24,332 bases of DNA, taken from the NCBI GenBank assembly GCA_027334565.1, contig DAHWUP010000010.1, positions 1-24,332 on the forward strand, in the 5' to 3' direction. The notes beneath the pieces were generated by a model. It was given only the letters and a program-made list of their open reading frames with translations. It was not told the DNA's origin and ran no database searches. Positions 1 to 5,873 of this stretch are shown in pieces; position 1 is the first letter of the stretch; the number at the start of each line of letters is the position of its first letter. The translations under genes were made by a program, and so were the position numbers. The DNA comes from Candidatus Levyibacteriota bacterium (GTDB lineage: Bacteria; Patescibacteria; Microgenomatia; Levybacterales; UBA12049).

Positions 1-1
1 T

Positions 2-670
2 TACTATTACTACGGTCATAATTACGACCTGACCGGCGATTACCAAAAGGCATACGCCTTCCTAAAACAGGCTGTGGACATGAGGCCTTCCGAGCCGACT
101 TTTCAGGATGAGTTCGCTTACAACAACGCCATCCTGGGTGCCGCCATCTACTCCCAGGCACAAACCCAAAAGAGTGCGAATCAACAGCAGGATATGCAAA
201 TCGGACAACAGCTGATGAACACTGCTGTCGATCTTGACAACCAAGTCACCTCCCAACATCCCAACGACGTTGTCTTTGCCAAAACCAAGGTCAGGATCTA
301 TTACACGCTGGCGCAGCTCAATCCGTCGTTTTATCCGATGGCGCTTGATGCGATCAAGAAGGCCGCGGTGCTTGCCCCAACCGACCCGGACATTTCCTAT
401 AACCTGGGCGTTTTATACGGTCAGAACGGCGACTTTAACAATGCCGTTTCAACCTTGCAAAATACCATCAAACTAAAACCGGACTATAAAAGCGGCGCTG
501 CTTACTATGCTCTGGCAATTTTCTACCACCAGCTCGCGTTAAATTCGGCGGGCAAAATGATTAATCCGCAATATAACCAGAAAGCGATCGACGAACTGAA
601 TCTGATGGTCAAATATTTCGGACCGAGCCAGCAGACAACCGACGCGCTGAAACTCTGGGAGAAACAGTAA
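2..670 (+). CDS. TPR-repeat protein, C-terminal part (5' end outside window)
   Basis: The reading frame is open from the left edge, so this is the last 222 residues of a longer protein; the GTG at 74 and ATG at 80 are internal codons. The visible part is alpha-helical with tetratricopeptide-like units, clearest at DISYNLGVLYGQNGDFNNAV and the following KLKPDYKSGAAYYALAIFYH, with the usual Tyr/Gly/Ala/Pro spacing. TPR repeats bind partner proteins or peptides. In CPR genomes such repeats often form the tail of multi-membrane O-antigen-ligase-like envelope proteins, but no membrane segment is visible here, so that is only a possibility. The stop TAA is followed directly by the def start codon, so the two genes are probably co-transcribed. 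Confidence 0.75.
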   Translation, partial: YYYYGHNYDLTGDYQKAYAFLKQAVDMRPSEPTFQDEFAYNNAILGAAIYSQAQTQKSANQQQDMQIGQQLMNTAVDLDNQVTSQHPNDVVFAKTKVRIYYTLAQLNPSFYPMALDAIKKAAVLAPTDPDISYNLGVLYGQNGDFNNAVSTLQNTIKLKPDYKSGAAYYALAIFYHQLALNSAGKMINPQYNQKAIDELNLMVKYFGPSQQTTDALKLWEKQ

Positions 671-1210
671 ATGTTAGACATTATCAAAGCCCCCAGTCCC
701 GTTTTGTCCGGCAATTCCAAAGATGTTGCCAGAATCGACAAGTCTGTCACCAACCTGATAGAGGGGATGAAAGCCGCACTTCTTTCAGCTTACGATCCGG
801 TAGGAGTAGGACTGGCCGCTCCACAGGTCGGTAAGGCTCTTAAGATTTTCATAGCCAAACCCAGCCAAAAATCCAAAATCTCGGTGTTTATCAACCCCGT
901 TATAACCAAAGAAGAAAACCTGCTAAATATCGATAGCGAAAAGGCCGTCAAGCTCGAAGGTTGTTTATCACTGCCGAACATCTGGGGCGAAGTCAAGCGC
1001 TTTGACTTAATCCACGTTGACTTTATGGACGAACACGGACAAAAGCACAGCCAGAAATTCACCGGATTCATGTCGGTAATAATCCAGCACGAACTAGACC
1101 ACCTAAACGGCGTATTATTTCCTAAACGCGTTTTGGAACAAAAGGGCGCGCTTTACGAATCCCACAAAAACCAAAAAGGCGAAGACGTCTTCGAAGAAAT
1201 TAAGGTTTAG
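671..1210 (+). CDS. def: Peptide deformylase
   Basis: Removes the formyl group from the N-terminal methionine of new proteins in the cytosol, using a bound metal ion (usually iron). The 179-residue protein has all three family motifs: GVGLAAPQ (residues 45-52), EGCLS (96-100, whose Cys binds the metal) and QHELDH (139-144, whose two His bind the metal and whose Glu is catalytic). Length is normal for the family. It begins at ATG 671 directly after the TAA of the TPR gene, so translation is probably coupled. The gene for the enzyme that adds the formyl group, fmt, follows after about 120 bp with its own promoter, a common pairing. Confidence 0.97.
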   Translation: MLDIIKAPSPVLSGNSKDVARIDKSVTNLIEGMKAALLSAYDPVGVGLAAPQVGKALKIFIAKPSQKSKISVFINPVITKEENLLNIDSEKAVKLEGCLSLPNIWGEVKRFDLIHVDFMDEHGQKHSQKFTGFMSVIIQHELDHLNGVLFPKRVLEQKGALYESHKNQKGEDVFEEIKV

Positions 1211-1307
1211 CCGGACCCTGAATGCATAGATTAAATAGATAATTGGTCATTTAGGTAATACTAACTCCCCGTATATCTTTTAAAAACCCCGACCCACAAG
1301 CAAGGTG

Positions 1308-1321
1308 TTATGCTATATACT
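1308..1321 (+). promoter_or_regulatory. fmt promoter, extended -10
   Basis: TGC-TATATA (1311-1319), overlapping TATACT (1316-1321), lies 9-11 bp before the fmt ATG at 1331. No good -35 is visible. Transcription would start within a few bases of the start codon. Confidence 0.55.
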
Positions 1322-1330
1322 AGAACTTGA

Positions 1331-2176
1331 ATGAAAGTGATATTTTTCGGTTCGTCAATATACGTTGTGCCCGTTTTGGAAGCTTTATATAAGAAGCACC
1401 ATGACATCGTTTTGGCACTTACGACCGAACTTGGCCAGAGGCAACCGGTAAAATTCTTTTGCCAGACCAAAAACATCAAATGCCAGACCGTTAAAACAGC
1501 ACACGACTTAAAAACCAATTATGAAATACAAGCCGTTGGGGCGGATGTAGGCGTCGTAGCGGATTTTGGTATCATTATCCCAAAACAGGTGTTAGACTTT
1601 TTCCCCAAAGGCGTCTTAAACGTGCACCCTTCGCTTTTACCCAAATATCGAGGCGCTTCTCCCGTCCAATCCGCTATCTTAAACGGTGAAACTACCACGG
1701 GAGTTTCCATCATTAAACTCGATAACCTGATGGACCATGGACCGATTTTGGCACAAGAAGAAATGGCGATTGAGCCCGCCGACACGGCTAAAGACCTGTA
1801 CAATAAATTGTTTGATGAAGGTGCGAAGCTTTTGTCCCAAGTGCTGTCAAAGCTAAGTACCGTCTCCCCTGTTGCCCAAAACCATGAACAAGCCACTTTT
1901 ACCAGAACCCTAACACGCGAGGACGGCTTTTTTGACCATACGCAAGCATCCGATCTTATAAAATTTAACAACATGGTCCGCGCATACTATCCTTGGCCGG
2001 GTGTTTGGACCAAAATCATTTTGGATACAAATAATGAACATAAAATTGTTAAATTCCTACCAAATCAATTAATCCAAGTTGAAGGTAAAACGCCTATGAA
2101 CTACAAAGATTTTATCAATGGCTACCCCAACGCCGAACCGGCGTTTATCGAATTTATAAAGAAAGGGCTTGCATGA
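1331..2176 (+). CDS. fmt: Methionyl-tRNA formyltransferase
   Basis: Transfers a formyl group from 10-formyl-tetrahydrofolate to Met-tRNA(fMet) for translation initiation. The 281-residue protein has the formyltransferase core: LNVHPSLLPKYRGASP with catalytic Asn97 and His99, and Asp135 in LMDHGPILAQ, matching the Asn-His-Asp triad known for E. coli Fmt. After the catalytic domain a short C-terminal tRNA-binding domain is present (YYPWPGVWTKI and following), making the protein somewhat shorter than typical ~310-residue homologues. No Shine-Dalgarno is seen; the -10 element sits about 10 bp upstream. The stop overlaps the next start (ATGA at 2173-2176), so the downstream membrane protein is translationally coupled. 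Confidence 0.96.
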   Translation: MKVIFFGSSIYVVPVLEALYKKHHDIVLALTTELGQRQPVKFFCQTKNIKCQTVKTAHDLKTNYEIQAVGADVGVVADFGIIIPKQVLDFFPKGVLNVHPSLLPKYRGASPVQSAILNGETTTGVSIIKLDNLMDHGPILAQEEMAIEPADTAKDLYNKLFDEGAKLLSQVLSKLSTVSPVAQNHEQATFTRTLTREDGFFDHTQASDLIKFNNMVRAYYPWPGVWTKIILDTNNEHKIVKFLPNQLIQVEGKTPMNYKDFINGYPNAEPAFIEFIKKGLA

Positions 2177-2574
2177 TCAAGTGGAGTCTTGTCTTGCAGT
2201 TCATCTTAACGGTCATAATCCCCTTGGTCTATCTATATAATATTCTACTGATCCTGCAAACACCCGATACCGTCAACTCCAATTTAGCGTTAAGACTGAT
2301 CGGAATTGCTTTGGCGATTTTCGGTCTTACCTTTTGGATTGTTAGTATGATCAATTTAAGGCATGTTTTCGGTGTTTTACCGCAAAAACAAAAAAGACTA
2401 AGGTCCGGGTTATATCAACACTTCAGACATCCGATGTATATGGGGATTTGGGGCTGCTTTTTGGGATTGTCTTTGGCCGACGCTTCCTGGCAAGGACTAG
2501 TATTCTTGAACCTGATTTTAACACCGCTTCTTTTTGTCAGGGCATATTTTGAAGATAAAAAATTAACTGCTTAG
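2173..2574 (+). CDS. Small isoprenylcysteine methyltransferase-like membrane protein
   Basis: A 133-residue protein with about four hydrophobic segments (roughly 7-27, 38-58, 88-108, 112-126). It carries LRSGLYQHFRHPMYMGIWG, which matches the LxxxGxYxxxRHPMY signature of the ICMT/PEMT family of membrane methyltransferases; the RHP segment contributes to SAM binding there. These enzymes usually continue past the last helix with a cytosolic tail (an E-x-x-L-x-x-x-F/Y-G-x-E-Y type segment) that completes the SAM site. Here the protein ends soon after FEDKKL, so it looks shortened and may be inactive or use a modified site. The substrate is unknown. It overlaps fmt by 4 bp and converges on rpmB with a 4-bp overlap of stop codons. 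Confidence 0.7.
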   Translation: MIKWSLVLQFILTVIIPLVYLYNILLILQTPDTVNSNLALRLIGIALAIFGLTFWIVSMINLRHVFGVLPQKQKRLRSGLYQHFRHPMYMGIWGCFLGLSLADASWQGLVFLNLILTPLLFVRAYFEDKKLTA

Positions 2575-2819
2575 GATGCTACCGCTGCCTGAGGCTGATC
2601 CTGAAGCTTGAGTTTGCTTTCCTCGATTTTTGCTTTATGGTTTTTAACCAGTAACCTTTGGCATTTTGTGCAAAGCCTTACCCTTTTATAGGCGCCATTA
2701 ACCAAAACCCTCGCAACATGCAGGTTCGGTTTAAAAATTCTGCGGGTCCTGTTTTTGGCATGCGAAACGTTATGCCCGTACATTATCCCTTTTCCGCAAT
2801 TAAAACATACAGCTGCCAT
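2571..2819 (-). CDS. rpmB: Ribosomal protein bL28
   Basis: Large-subunit ribosomal protein of 82 residues. It has the bL28 hallmarks: an N-terminal CFNCGKG segment, the basic SHAKNRTRRIFKPNLH stretch that contacts 23S rRNA, and a second CTKC pair. Cys5, Cys8, Cys50 and Cys53 together make a four-cysteine zinc ribbon, so this is the zinc-binding (C+) form. A tail of about 20 residues (from KIEESK) extends past the core. It is transcribed from the palindromic AGTATACT region shared with the divergent M50 protease gene, with a short leader and no evident Shine-Dalgarno. Confidence 0.96.
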   Translation of the reverse strand: MAAVCFNCGKGIMYGHNVSHAKNRTRRIFKPNLHVARVLVNGAYKRVRLCTKCQRLLVKNHKAKIEESKLKLQDQPQAAVAS

Positions 2820-2839
2820 AGATAAATTCTTCGGTTAAT

Positions 2840-2868
2840 AGTATACTAGACAGACAGGAAAATTACAA
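2840..2868. promoter_or_regulatory. Shared divergent promoter of rpmB and the M50 protease
   Basis: AGTATACT (2840-2847) is a perfect palindrome and supplies a TATACT -10 on each strand: 2842-2847 rightward, 2845-2840 leftward. For rpmB a TTGTAA -35 lies on the minus strand at 2868-2863 with a 17-bp spacer. The rightward -35 is weak. Each gene starts about 20 bp from its -10. The protease gene also has AGGA (2856-2859) as a modest ribosome binding site 8 bp before its ATG. Confidence 0.6.
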
Positions 2869-3515
2869 TGGATTTGCTAGGAGCGTTAATCAGTATCATA
2901 ATTTTGGTCTACTCCGCAATTTTGCACGAAATTGCGCATGGGTATGTGGCCGAACGGCTGGGGGATCCGACAGCAAGACTTATGGGAAGACTCACGCTTA
3001 ACCCAAAGCCCCACATCGACCCCGTGATGAGTATTCTGCTTCCTTTGATCCTAATTCTTGGAGGTTCGCCCATCATCTTCGGTGCGGCAAAACCGGTTCC
3101 GGTCGATCCTTTCAACCTTCGGGACGGGATGAAAGATCTGGCCTTGGTTTCGCTGGCCGGTCCGGGTACGAATTTATTGATCGCGATCATTTTTGCGCTA
3201 ATCTCTCATGTTTTATATCCCGGGGCATCCCTAGCCCTGATCCAGGCGAGCGGACTATTGGGGGCCATCTTAGGCATGGTCATCTACCTGAACCTGATTT
3301 TGGCCATTTTTAACTTTATACCCATTCCCCCGCTGGACGGATCGAAAATTTTTGCCCTTCTTTTGCCCGAAAAAGATGCCGCAACCTACCTTTCGATCGG
3401 CAACATCGGTATGTTCGTGATTTTTTTCCTGCTGTTATTTCCGATCGGCGGATTTTCGCTGGGGGGATTAATGGGCAGTCTTCTTAATTTCTCCTTAAGG
3501 CTTCTGGGATTATAG
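2868..3515 (+). CDS. Site-2 protease family (M50) membrane metalloprotease
   Basis: A 215-residue integral membrane protein of the compact S2P group that contains B. subtilis YwhC. The zinc-binding HEIAH (residues 20-24) lies in the first transmembrane helix, and the third zinc ligand is in NFIPIPPLDGSKIF, the NxxPxPxLDG motif near residue 150. In between are GRLTLNPKPHIDP, a typical substrate-facing loop, and the SLAGPGTNLL helix. Such proteases cut transmembrane helices or signal-peptide remnants inside the membrane. No PDZ domain is present and no substrate can be inferred from the neighbours. It is transcribed divergently from rpmB. Confidence 0.93.
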   Translation: MDLLGALISIIILVYSAILHEIAHGYVAERLGDPTARLMGRLTLNPKPHIDPVMSILLPLILILGGSPIIFGAAKPVPVDPFNLRDGMKDLALVSLAGPGTNLLIAIIFALISHVLYPGASLALIQASGLLGAILGMVIYLNLILAIFNFIPIPPLDGSKIFALLLPEKDAATYLSIGNIGMFVIFFLLLFPIGGFSLGGLMGSLLNFSLRLLGL

Positions 3516-3592
3516 TCTTAAATTATTACCGGCCGGAGAAGCTGAAACTAACCCTGTGAAAATTTTTCGGCATTATAAACCCTCTTGTCAAG

Positions 3593-3623
3593 TTGACATT
3601 TTTCTTGCTTTGTCTGATATAAT
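3593..3623 (+). promoter_or_regulatory. Strong promoter of the ncRNA candidate
   Basis: TTGACA (3593-3598), a 19-bp spacer, and TGA-TATAAT (3615-3623) form a near-consensus promoter with an extended -10. The -35 is half of a palindrome, TGTCAA-G-TTGACA (3586-3598), which could be an operator. Applying the 6-bp spacing seen elsewhere in the window predicts transcription start at about 3630. Confidence 0.75.
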
Positions 3624-3629
3624 TTAAAT

Positions 3630-3819
3630 GTTCTTTGGTATAGGAGGGAGTTGGTAAGATTTTCCTCTACAATTTCACTGGACTTGAGGTATCCCGAAGA
3701 TTTCGGGAGACAGAGCAAATTGTTATGTTACCGTGTGTAACAAACTGCGCTCACCTGTTTTTAAGGTTCGGGGAAACATCAACTTCGCTCAATACCAAGG
3801 ACGAACTTATTTTTATTTT
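3630..3819 (+). ncRNA. Candidate structured non-coding RNA, unassigned family
   Basis: No convincing gene fills this stretch, but a strong promoter ends just before it and the transcript folds well by eye. The 5' arm 3630-3655 pairs with 3778-3802: U55-A78 to G47-C86 gives 9 bp, 3644-3646 with 3788-3790 gives 3 bp, 3635-3641 with 3792-3798 gives 7 bp, and 3630-3633 with 3799-3802 gives 4 bp. That is about 23 bp with small bulges. Inside are hairpins TCCCGAA-GAT-TTCGGGA (3692-3708), TGTTAC-CGTGT-GTAACA (3726-3742, enclosed by GAGC/GCTC at 3713-3716 and 3749-3752) and ACCT/AGGT (3753-3767). A T-rich tract (3807-3819) follows the closing helix, as in an intrinsic terminator. Size and closing stem would suit a 6S-like RNA, but the multibranched interior fits that poorly. 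No RNase P, SRP or tmRNA signature is seen. Confidence 0.6.
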
Positions 3820-3845
3820 CCGCTCCGAATGGACCTTACTCGGAT

Positions 3846-4517
3846 TTAACCGAGTCTTACTGAGTAACCTGATCCTTCAAAACTGTCTAAAAAGGACTGC
3901 TCTCTGAGTTTTTGGTACCGCTTAACATAATTCAACACTGTTTGTTTGTCAACGGTAGCGGATCGTAGGCTCGTAAGATAATTTCTTAAAGCGGCCGGGT
4001 CTAAATCCTCAATTTCGAAAAAGACCAGCTTACCGTTAACCAAACAGTAATCGCTGGGGTCCTTATCATCCAGCCTTAATCCAACCGGTAAAAGCTGGCG
4101 GGAGAACTCAAGGGCTTCGTTTTGCATTTCCAAATGTTCTATCCTGTGTCTTGTGCATGCCATGCATTCACACGTAGAACCTTTGTCGGATCTTACGATC
4201 CGACCGTTTACTTCATGGTCGACTTGCGTCATGTGTGCCGAGAAAACCGCATGGTCCAAACCGGCATTGGCTTCTTTGCTATAAAGACTGTCTTCCCCCC
4301 GCGAAACTTGCTGCAAGCGAGATGCACCGACCACGGTTATAAAATTATCCGGAAATAACAATGAGGCAATTTTGTGCCTGTAATATAATCTTGCGAACCA
4401 ATGCCTGTCACGCGAACTCTCCTTTCTTACCAGATCCGCTTGGGGGAAATGTATCCTTTCCTCCCCTTTGGGTCTTAGGACCTCGGCGTAAAATCCTCTC
4501 GAATAACTTTCTGTCAT
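3846..4517 (-). CDS. Uncharacterised protein, possible degenerate kinase-like fold
   Basis: A 223-residue soluble protein that I do not recognise. The N-terminal part (RGFYAEVLRP, then an acidic/basic segment and the helix RHKIASLLFPDNFITVVGAS) resembles the small lobe and helix C region of kinase-like phosphotransferases. Near the C-terminus, DYCLVNGKLVFFEIEDLD resembles the metal-binding strand where kinases carry DFG-like residues. The middle holds CECMACTRHRIEH, a Cys-rich patch that might bind metal. These similarities are pattern-level only, and the catalytic loop is not evident. The gene stands alone, with TTGATA - 18 bp - TGA-TATAAT ending 8 bp before ATG 4517. Its stop codon lies in the loop of a hairpin, ACTCGG-N6-CCGAGT (3839-3856). 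Confidence 0.6.
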   Translation of the reverse strand: MTESYSRGFYAEVLRPKGEERIHFPQADLVRKESSRDRHWFARLYYRHKIASLLFPDNFITVVGASRLQQVSRGEDSLYSKEANAGLDHAVFSAHMTQVDHEVNGRIVRSDKGSTCECMACTRHRIEHLEMQNEALEFSRQLLPVGLRLDDKDPSDYCLVNGKLVFFEIEDLDPAALRNYLTSLRSATVDKQTVLNYVKRYQKLREQSFLDSFEGSGYSVRLG

Positions 4518-4525
4518 AGGCGGTG

Positions 4526-4555
4526 ATTATATCAAAGTTAGGCTTTGGCTATCAA
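4526..4555 (-). promoter_or_regulatory. Promoter of the unknown gene ending at 3846
   Basis: On the minus strand TTGATA (4555-4550), an 18-bp spacer containing TGA, and TATAAT (4531-4526) lie 8 bp before the ATG at 4517. This is one of the near-leaderless promoters of the window. Confidence 0.75.
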
Positions 4556-4565
4556 AAGGGGCAAG

Positions 4566-4742
4566 CTATTTTAATTTTTCGTTTTCTTTGTGTTCCGTGA
4601 CCTTGCGGCAATGTTTGCAGTATTTTTTAAGAAGCAGCTTGTTTTCGGTGTTAAGCTTATTTCTGGTCGTGACATAATTCCTGTTTTTACAAACAGTACA
4701 AACAAGACCTAAGGTTATTCTTTGTTCTCCTTTTTTAGCCAT
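4566..4742 (-). CDS. rpmG: Ribosomal protein bL33
   Basis: A 58-residue large-subunit protein starting MAKKGEQRITLGLVCTVCKN and ending in a Lys/Glu-rich tail. Cys15, Cys18, Cys42 and Cys45 form two CxxC pairs of a zinc ribbon, so this is the zinc-binding (C+) form of bL33. The RNYVTTRNKLNT segment is typical of the family. Start ATG 4742 has no clear Shine-Dalgarno. A promoter about 100 bp upstream would give it a structured leader, and it lies directly downstream of tRNA-Thr(GGT) on the same strand. In many bacteria rpmG neighbours secE and nusG; here it is separated from them by about 9 kb. Confidence 0.95.
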   Translation of the reverse strand: MAKKGEQRITLGLVCTVCKNRNYVTTRNKLNTENKLLLKKYCKHCRKVTEHKENEKLK

Positions 4743-4876
4743 ATCGTAGAAATTTTGCCTTATGCCTTCGGCCTCAACCTTTCGGATTTCGGCTTTACGA
4801 CAATTTTCCCATCTTCAAAATTCTTTCAGAATTTTGATAACCAATGCATTATATATTAAAAGTGTTTTTAATTCAA
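4743..4876 (-). promoter_or_regulatory. rpmG promoter and structured 5' leader
   Basis: On the minus strand TTGAAT (4876-4871), a 17-bp spacer and TATAAT (4853-4848) predict a start near 4841 and a leader of about 98 nt before rpmG. The leader contains the hairpin CAAAATTC-TTTCA-GAATTTTG (read on the plus strand at 4816-4836). It has no evident Shine-Dalgarno. Ribosomal-protein feedback control is possible but unproven. Confidence 0.5.
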
Positions 4877-4885
4877 AGGTTACTG

Positions 4886-4957
4886 AGCCGAGAGCGGGAA
4901 TCGGACCCGCGACCTAGTCATTACCAATGACTTGCTCTACCACTGAGCCATCTCGGC
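4886..4957 (-). tRNA. tRNA-Thr(GGT)
   Basis: Reading the minus strand, a full cloverleaf is visible: acceptor GCCGAGA/TCTCGGC, D-stem GCTC/GAGC, anticodon stem AGTCA/TGACT around loop TTGGTAA (anticodon GGT), and T-stem GCGGG/CCCGC. The CCA end is not encoded. The T-loop reads TCCGATT, so position 55 is C rather than the nearly universal T. Confidence 0.93.
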
Positions 4958-5021
4958 TTACGAATTACGGCATCCAGCATTTCTAAACAAAATTTTATCA
5001 AATTTTGCAAGACAATGCTTA

Positions 5022-5059
5022 AGACCAATTGACTTGCCCTACCATTGAGCCAAGCCGGC
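5022..5059 (-). pseudogene. tRNA-Thr-like 5' fragment
   Basis: On the minus strand from 5059 the sequence begins GCCGGCTTGGCTCAATGGTA and continues GGGCAAGTCA. It closely follows the first ~38 nt of the neighbouring tRNA-Thr(GGT) (acceptor 5' strand, D-arm, 5' half of the anticodon arm). It then diverges, with no T-arm and no 3' acceptor strand. It looks like a decayed or partial tRNA copy between the intact tRNA-Thr and tRNA-Tyr. Confidence 0.65.
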
Positions 5060-5085
5060 GTTTCGCACATTTAGCTTCTCGTATG

Positions 5086-5170
5086 TGCTGAGAGAGAGAT
5101 TTGCACTCCCGTAGCCCTTCCGGGCGCCTCGTCTACAGCGAGGTGCGATTGACTACTCCGCCATCTCAGC
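5086..5170 (-). tRNA. tRNA-Tyr(GTA)
   Basis: A class II cloverleaf on the minus strand: acceptor GCTGAGA/TCTCAGC, D-stem GCGG/TCGC, anticodon stem CCTCG/CGAGG around loop CTGTAGA (anticodon GTA), a long variable arm with GCCC-GGAA-GGGC, and T-stem GGGAG/CTCTC. CCA is not encoded. The T-loop is TGCAAAT, so position 55 is G instead of T. Confidence 0.92.
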
Positions 5171-5617
5171 AAATTAGCTAATTGACTTTAGATATCCTAA
5201 TTCTCCAACTCCTACCGTTACCTTTATTTAAATTTCTAAACTTCGGACTAAAAGAACGGCAATTCAAACAGATCAATCTCAATTTTATCTCCTTATTATC
5301 TTCTCCGTTACCATTTATGCGATCTGCTTCTAGGGACACCTTATTCGTGCTTGAGCTTCTTCTTTTTTAGCCACACATTGAGCATCTCTCGCCGTATTTT
5401 TCAATTAGATATCTCTTGATATAACTTGCAATATCCCGCGCAAAAAAATACCCTATTCCCGTCTAACAAACCTTACTTCCGTTCATGGACATATTACTTA
5501 TACCGATAAGTCTGTTGAAACTTGTTGGAACAATACTTATATGATTCTCTGTTAGTTTTTCTGTTACAAACCAAACAGTTCGTATTATTGTTAATGTACT
5601 TAAAGATTATTTTTTAG
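5171..5617. other. Gene-free AT-rich spacer between tRNA genes
   Basis: About 450 bp between tRNA-Tyr and tRNA-Thr(TGT). I see no conserved protein, no tRNA and no clear terminator or promoter. A 62-codon frame from TTG 5182 is of low-complexity composition and has no promoter or ribosome binding site. A short CTGTT/AACAG hairpin lies near 5560-5580, downstream of tRNA-Thr(TGT). Confidence 0.5.
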
Positions 5618-5688
5618 AGCCTCCAGTCAGAATCGAACTGACATCAGCGGTTTACAAAACCGTCGCTCTGCCACTGAGCTATGGAGGC
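5618..5688 (-). tRNA. tRNA-Thr(TGT)
   Basis: Minus-strand cloverleaf: acceptor GCCTCCA/TGGAGGC, D-stem GCTC/GAGC, anticodon arm CGGT-TTTGTAA-ACCG (anticodon TGT), and T-stem GTCAG/CTGAC with a normal TTCGATT loop. CCA is not encoded. It reads ACA and related Thr codons and complements tRNA-Thr(GGT) in the same cluster. Confidence 0.94.
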
Positions 5689-5728
5689 AACAAAGTTATT
5701 TTACCAAAATTAACCTTAATAAAAAAGA

Positions 5729-5757
5729 TTGCTTAGCGAGTCTTGAAAAAGTATAAT
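5729..5757 (+). promoter_or_regulatory. tRNA-Trp promoter
   Basis: TTGCTT (5729-5734), a 17-bp spacer and TATAAT (5752-5757). The predicted start near 5764 lies about 9 nt before the mature tRNA-Trp. Confidence 0.75.
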
Positions 5758-5772
5758 ATGCATAGGACACAA

Positions 5773-5843
5773 AGGGGTGTCGGTTAATGGCAAACCACCC
5801 GCCTCCAGAGCGGGGACTGGGGGTTCGACTCCCTCCACCCCTG
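5773..5843 (+). tRNA. tRNA-Trp(CCA)
   Basis: Cloverleaf: acceptor AGGGGTG/CACCCCT, D-stem GGTT/AACC, anticodon stem CCCGC/GCGGG around loop CTCCAGA (anticodon CCA), T-stem GGGGG/CCCTC with TTCGACT, and discriminator G as usual for Trp. It reads UGG only, which fits the use of TGA as a stop in several genes here. Confidence 0.94.
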
Positions 5844-5858
5844 CTAAATTGCCTCAAA

Positions 5859-5867
5859 TGATATAAT
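5859..5867 (+). promoter_or_regulatory. Leaderless extended -10 of the methyltransferase gene
   Basis: TGA-TATAAT (5859-5867) is followed by exactly 6 bp and then ATG 5874. No -35 match is visible, which is acceptable for an extended -10. Confidence 0.75.
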
Positions 5868-5873
5868 TGCCGC

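Noticed and set aside
3628..3657. Nine-codon frame MFFGIGGSW right after the TATAAT, resembling the start of a TatA-type protein
   Set aside because: The predicted transcription start (about 3630) lies after its ATG, the frame stops at once, and the same bases form the 5' arm of the closing helix of the RNA candidate.
3725..3907. 60-codon plus-strand frame
   Set aside because: It lies inside the structured RNA candidate and runs antisense into the 3' end of the neighbouring gene, has no promoter or ribosome binding site placed for it, and shows no recognisable protein.
5182..5370. 62-codon frame starting at TTG in the tRNA spacer
   Set aside because: Leu/Phe-rich composition from AT-rich DNA, weak start codon, no promoter, no Shine-Dalgarno.
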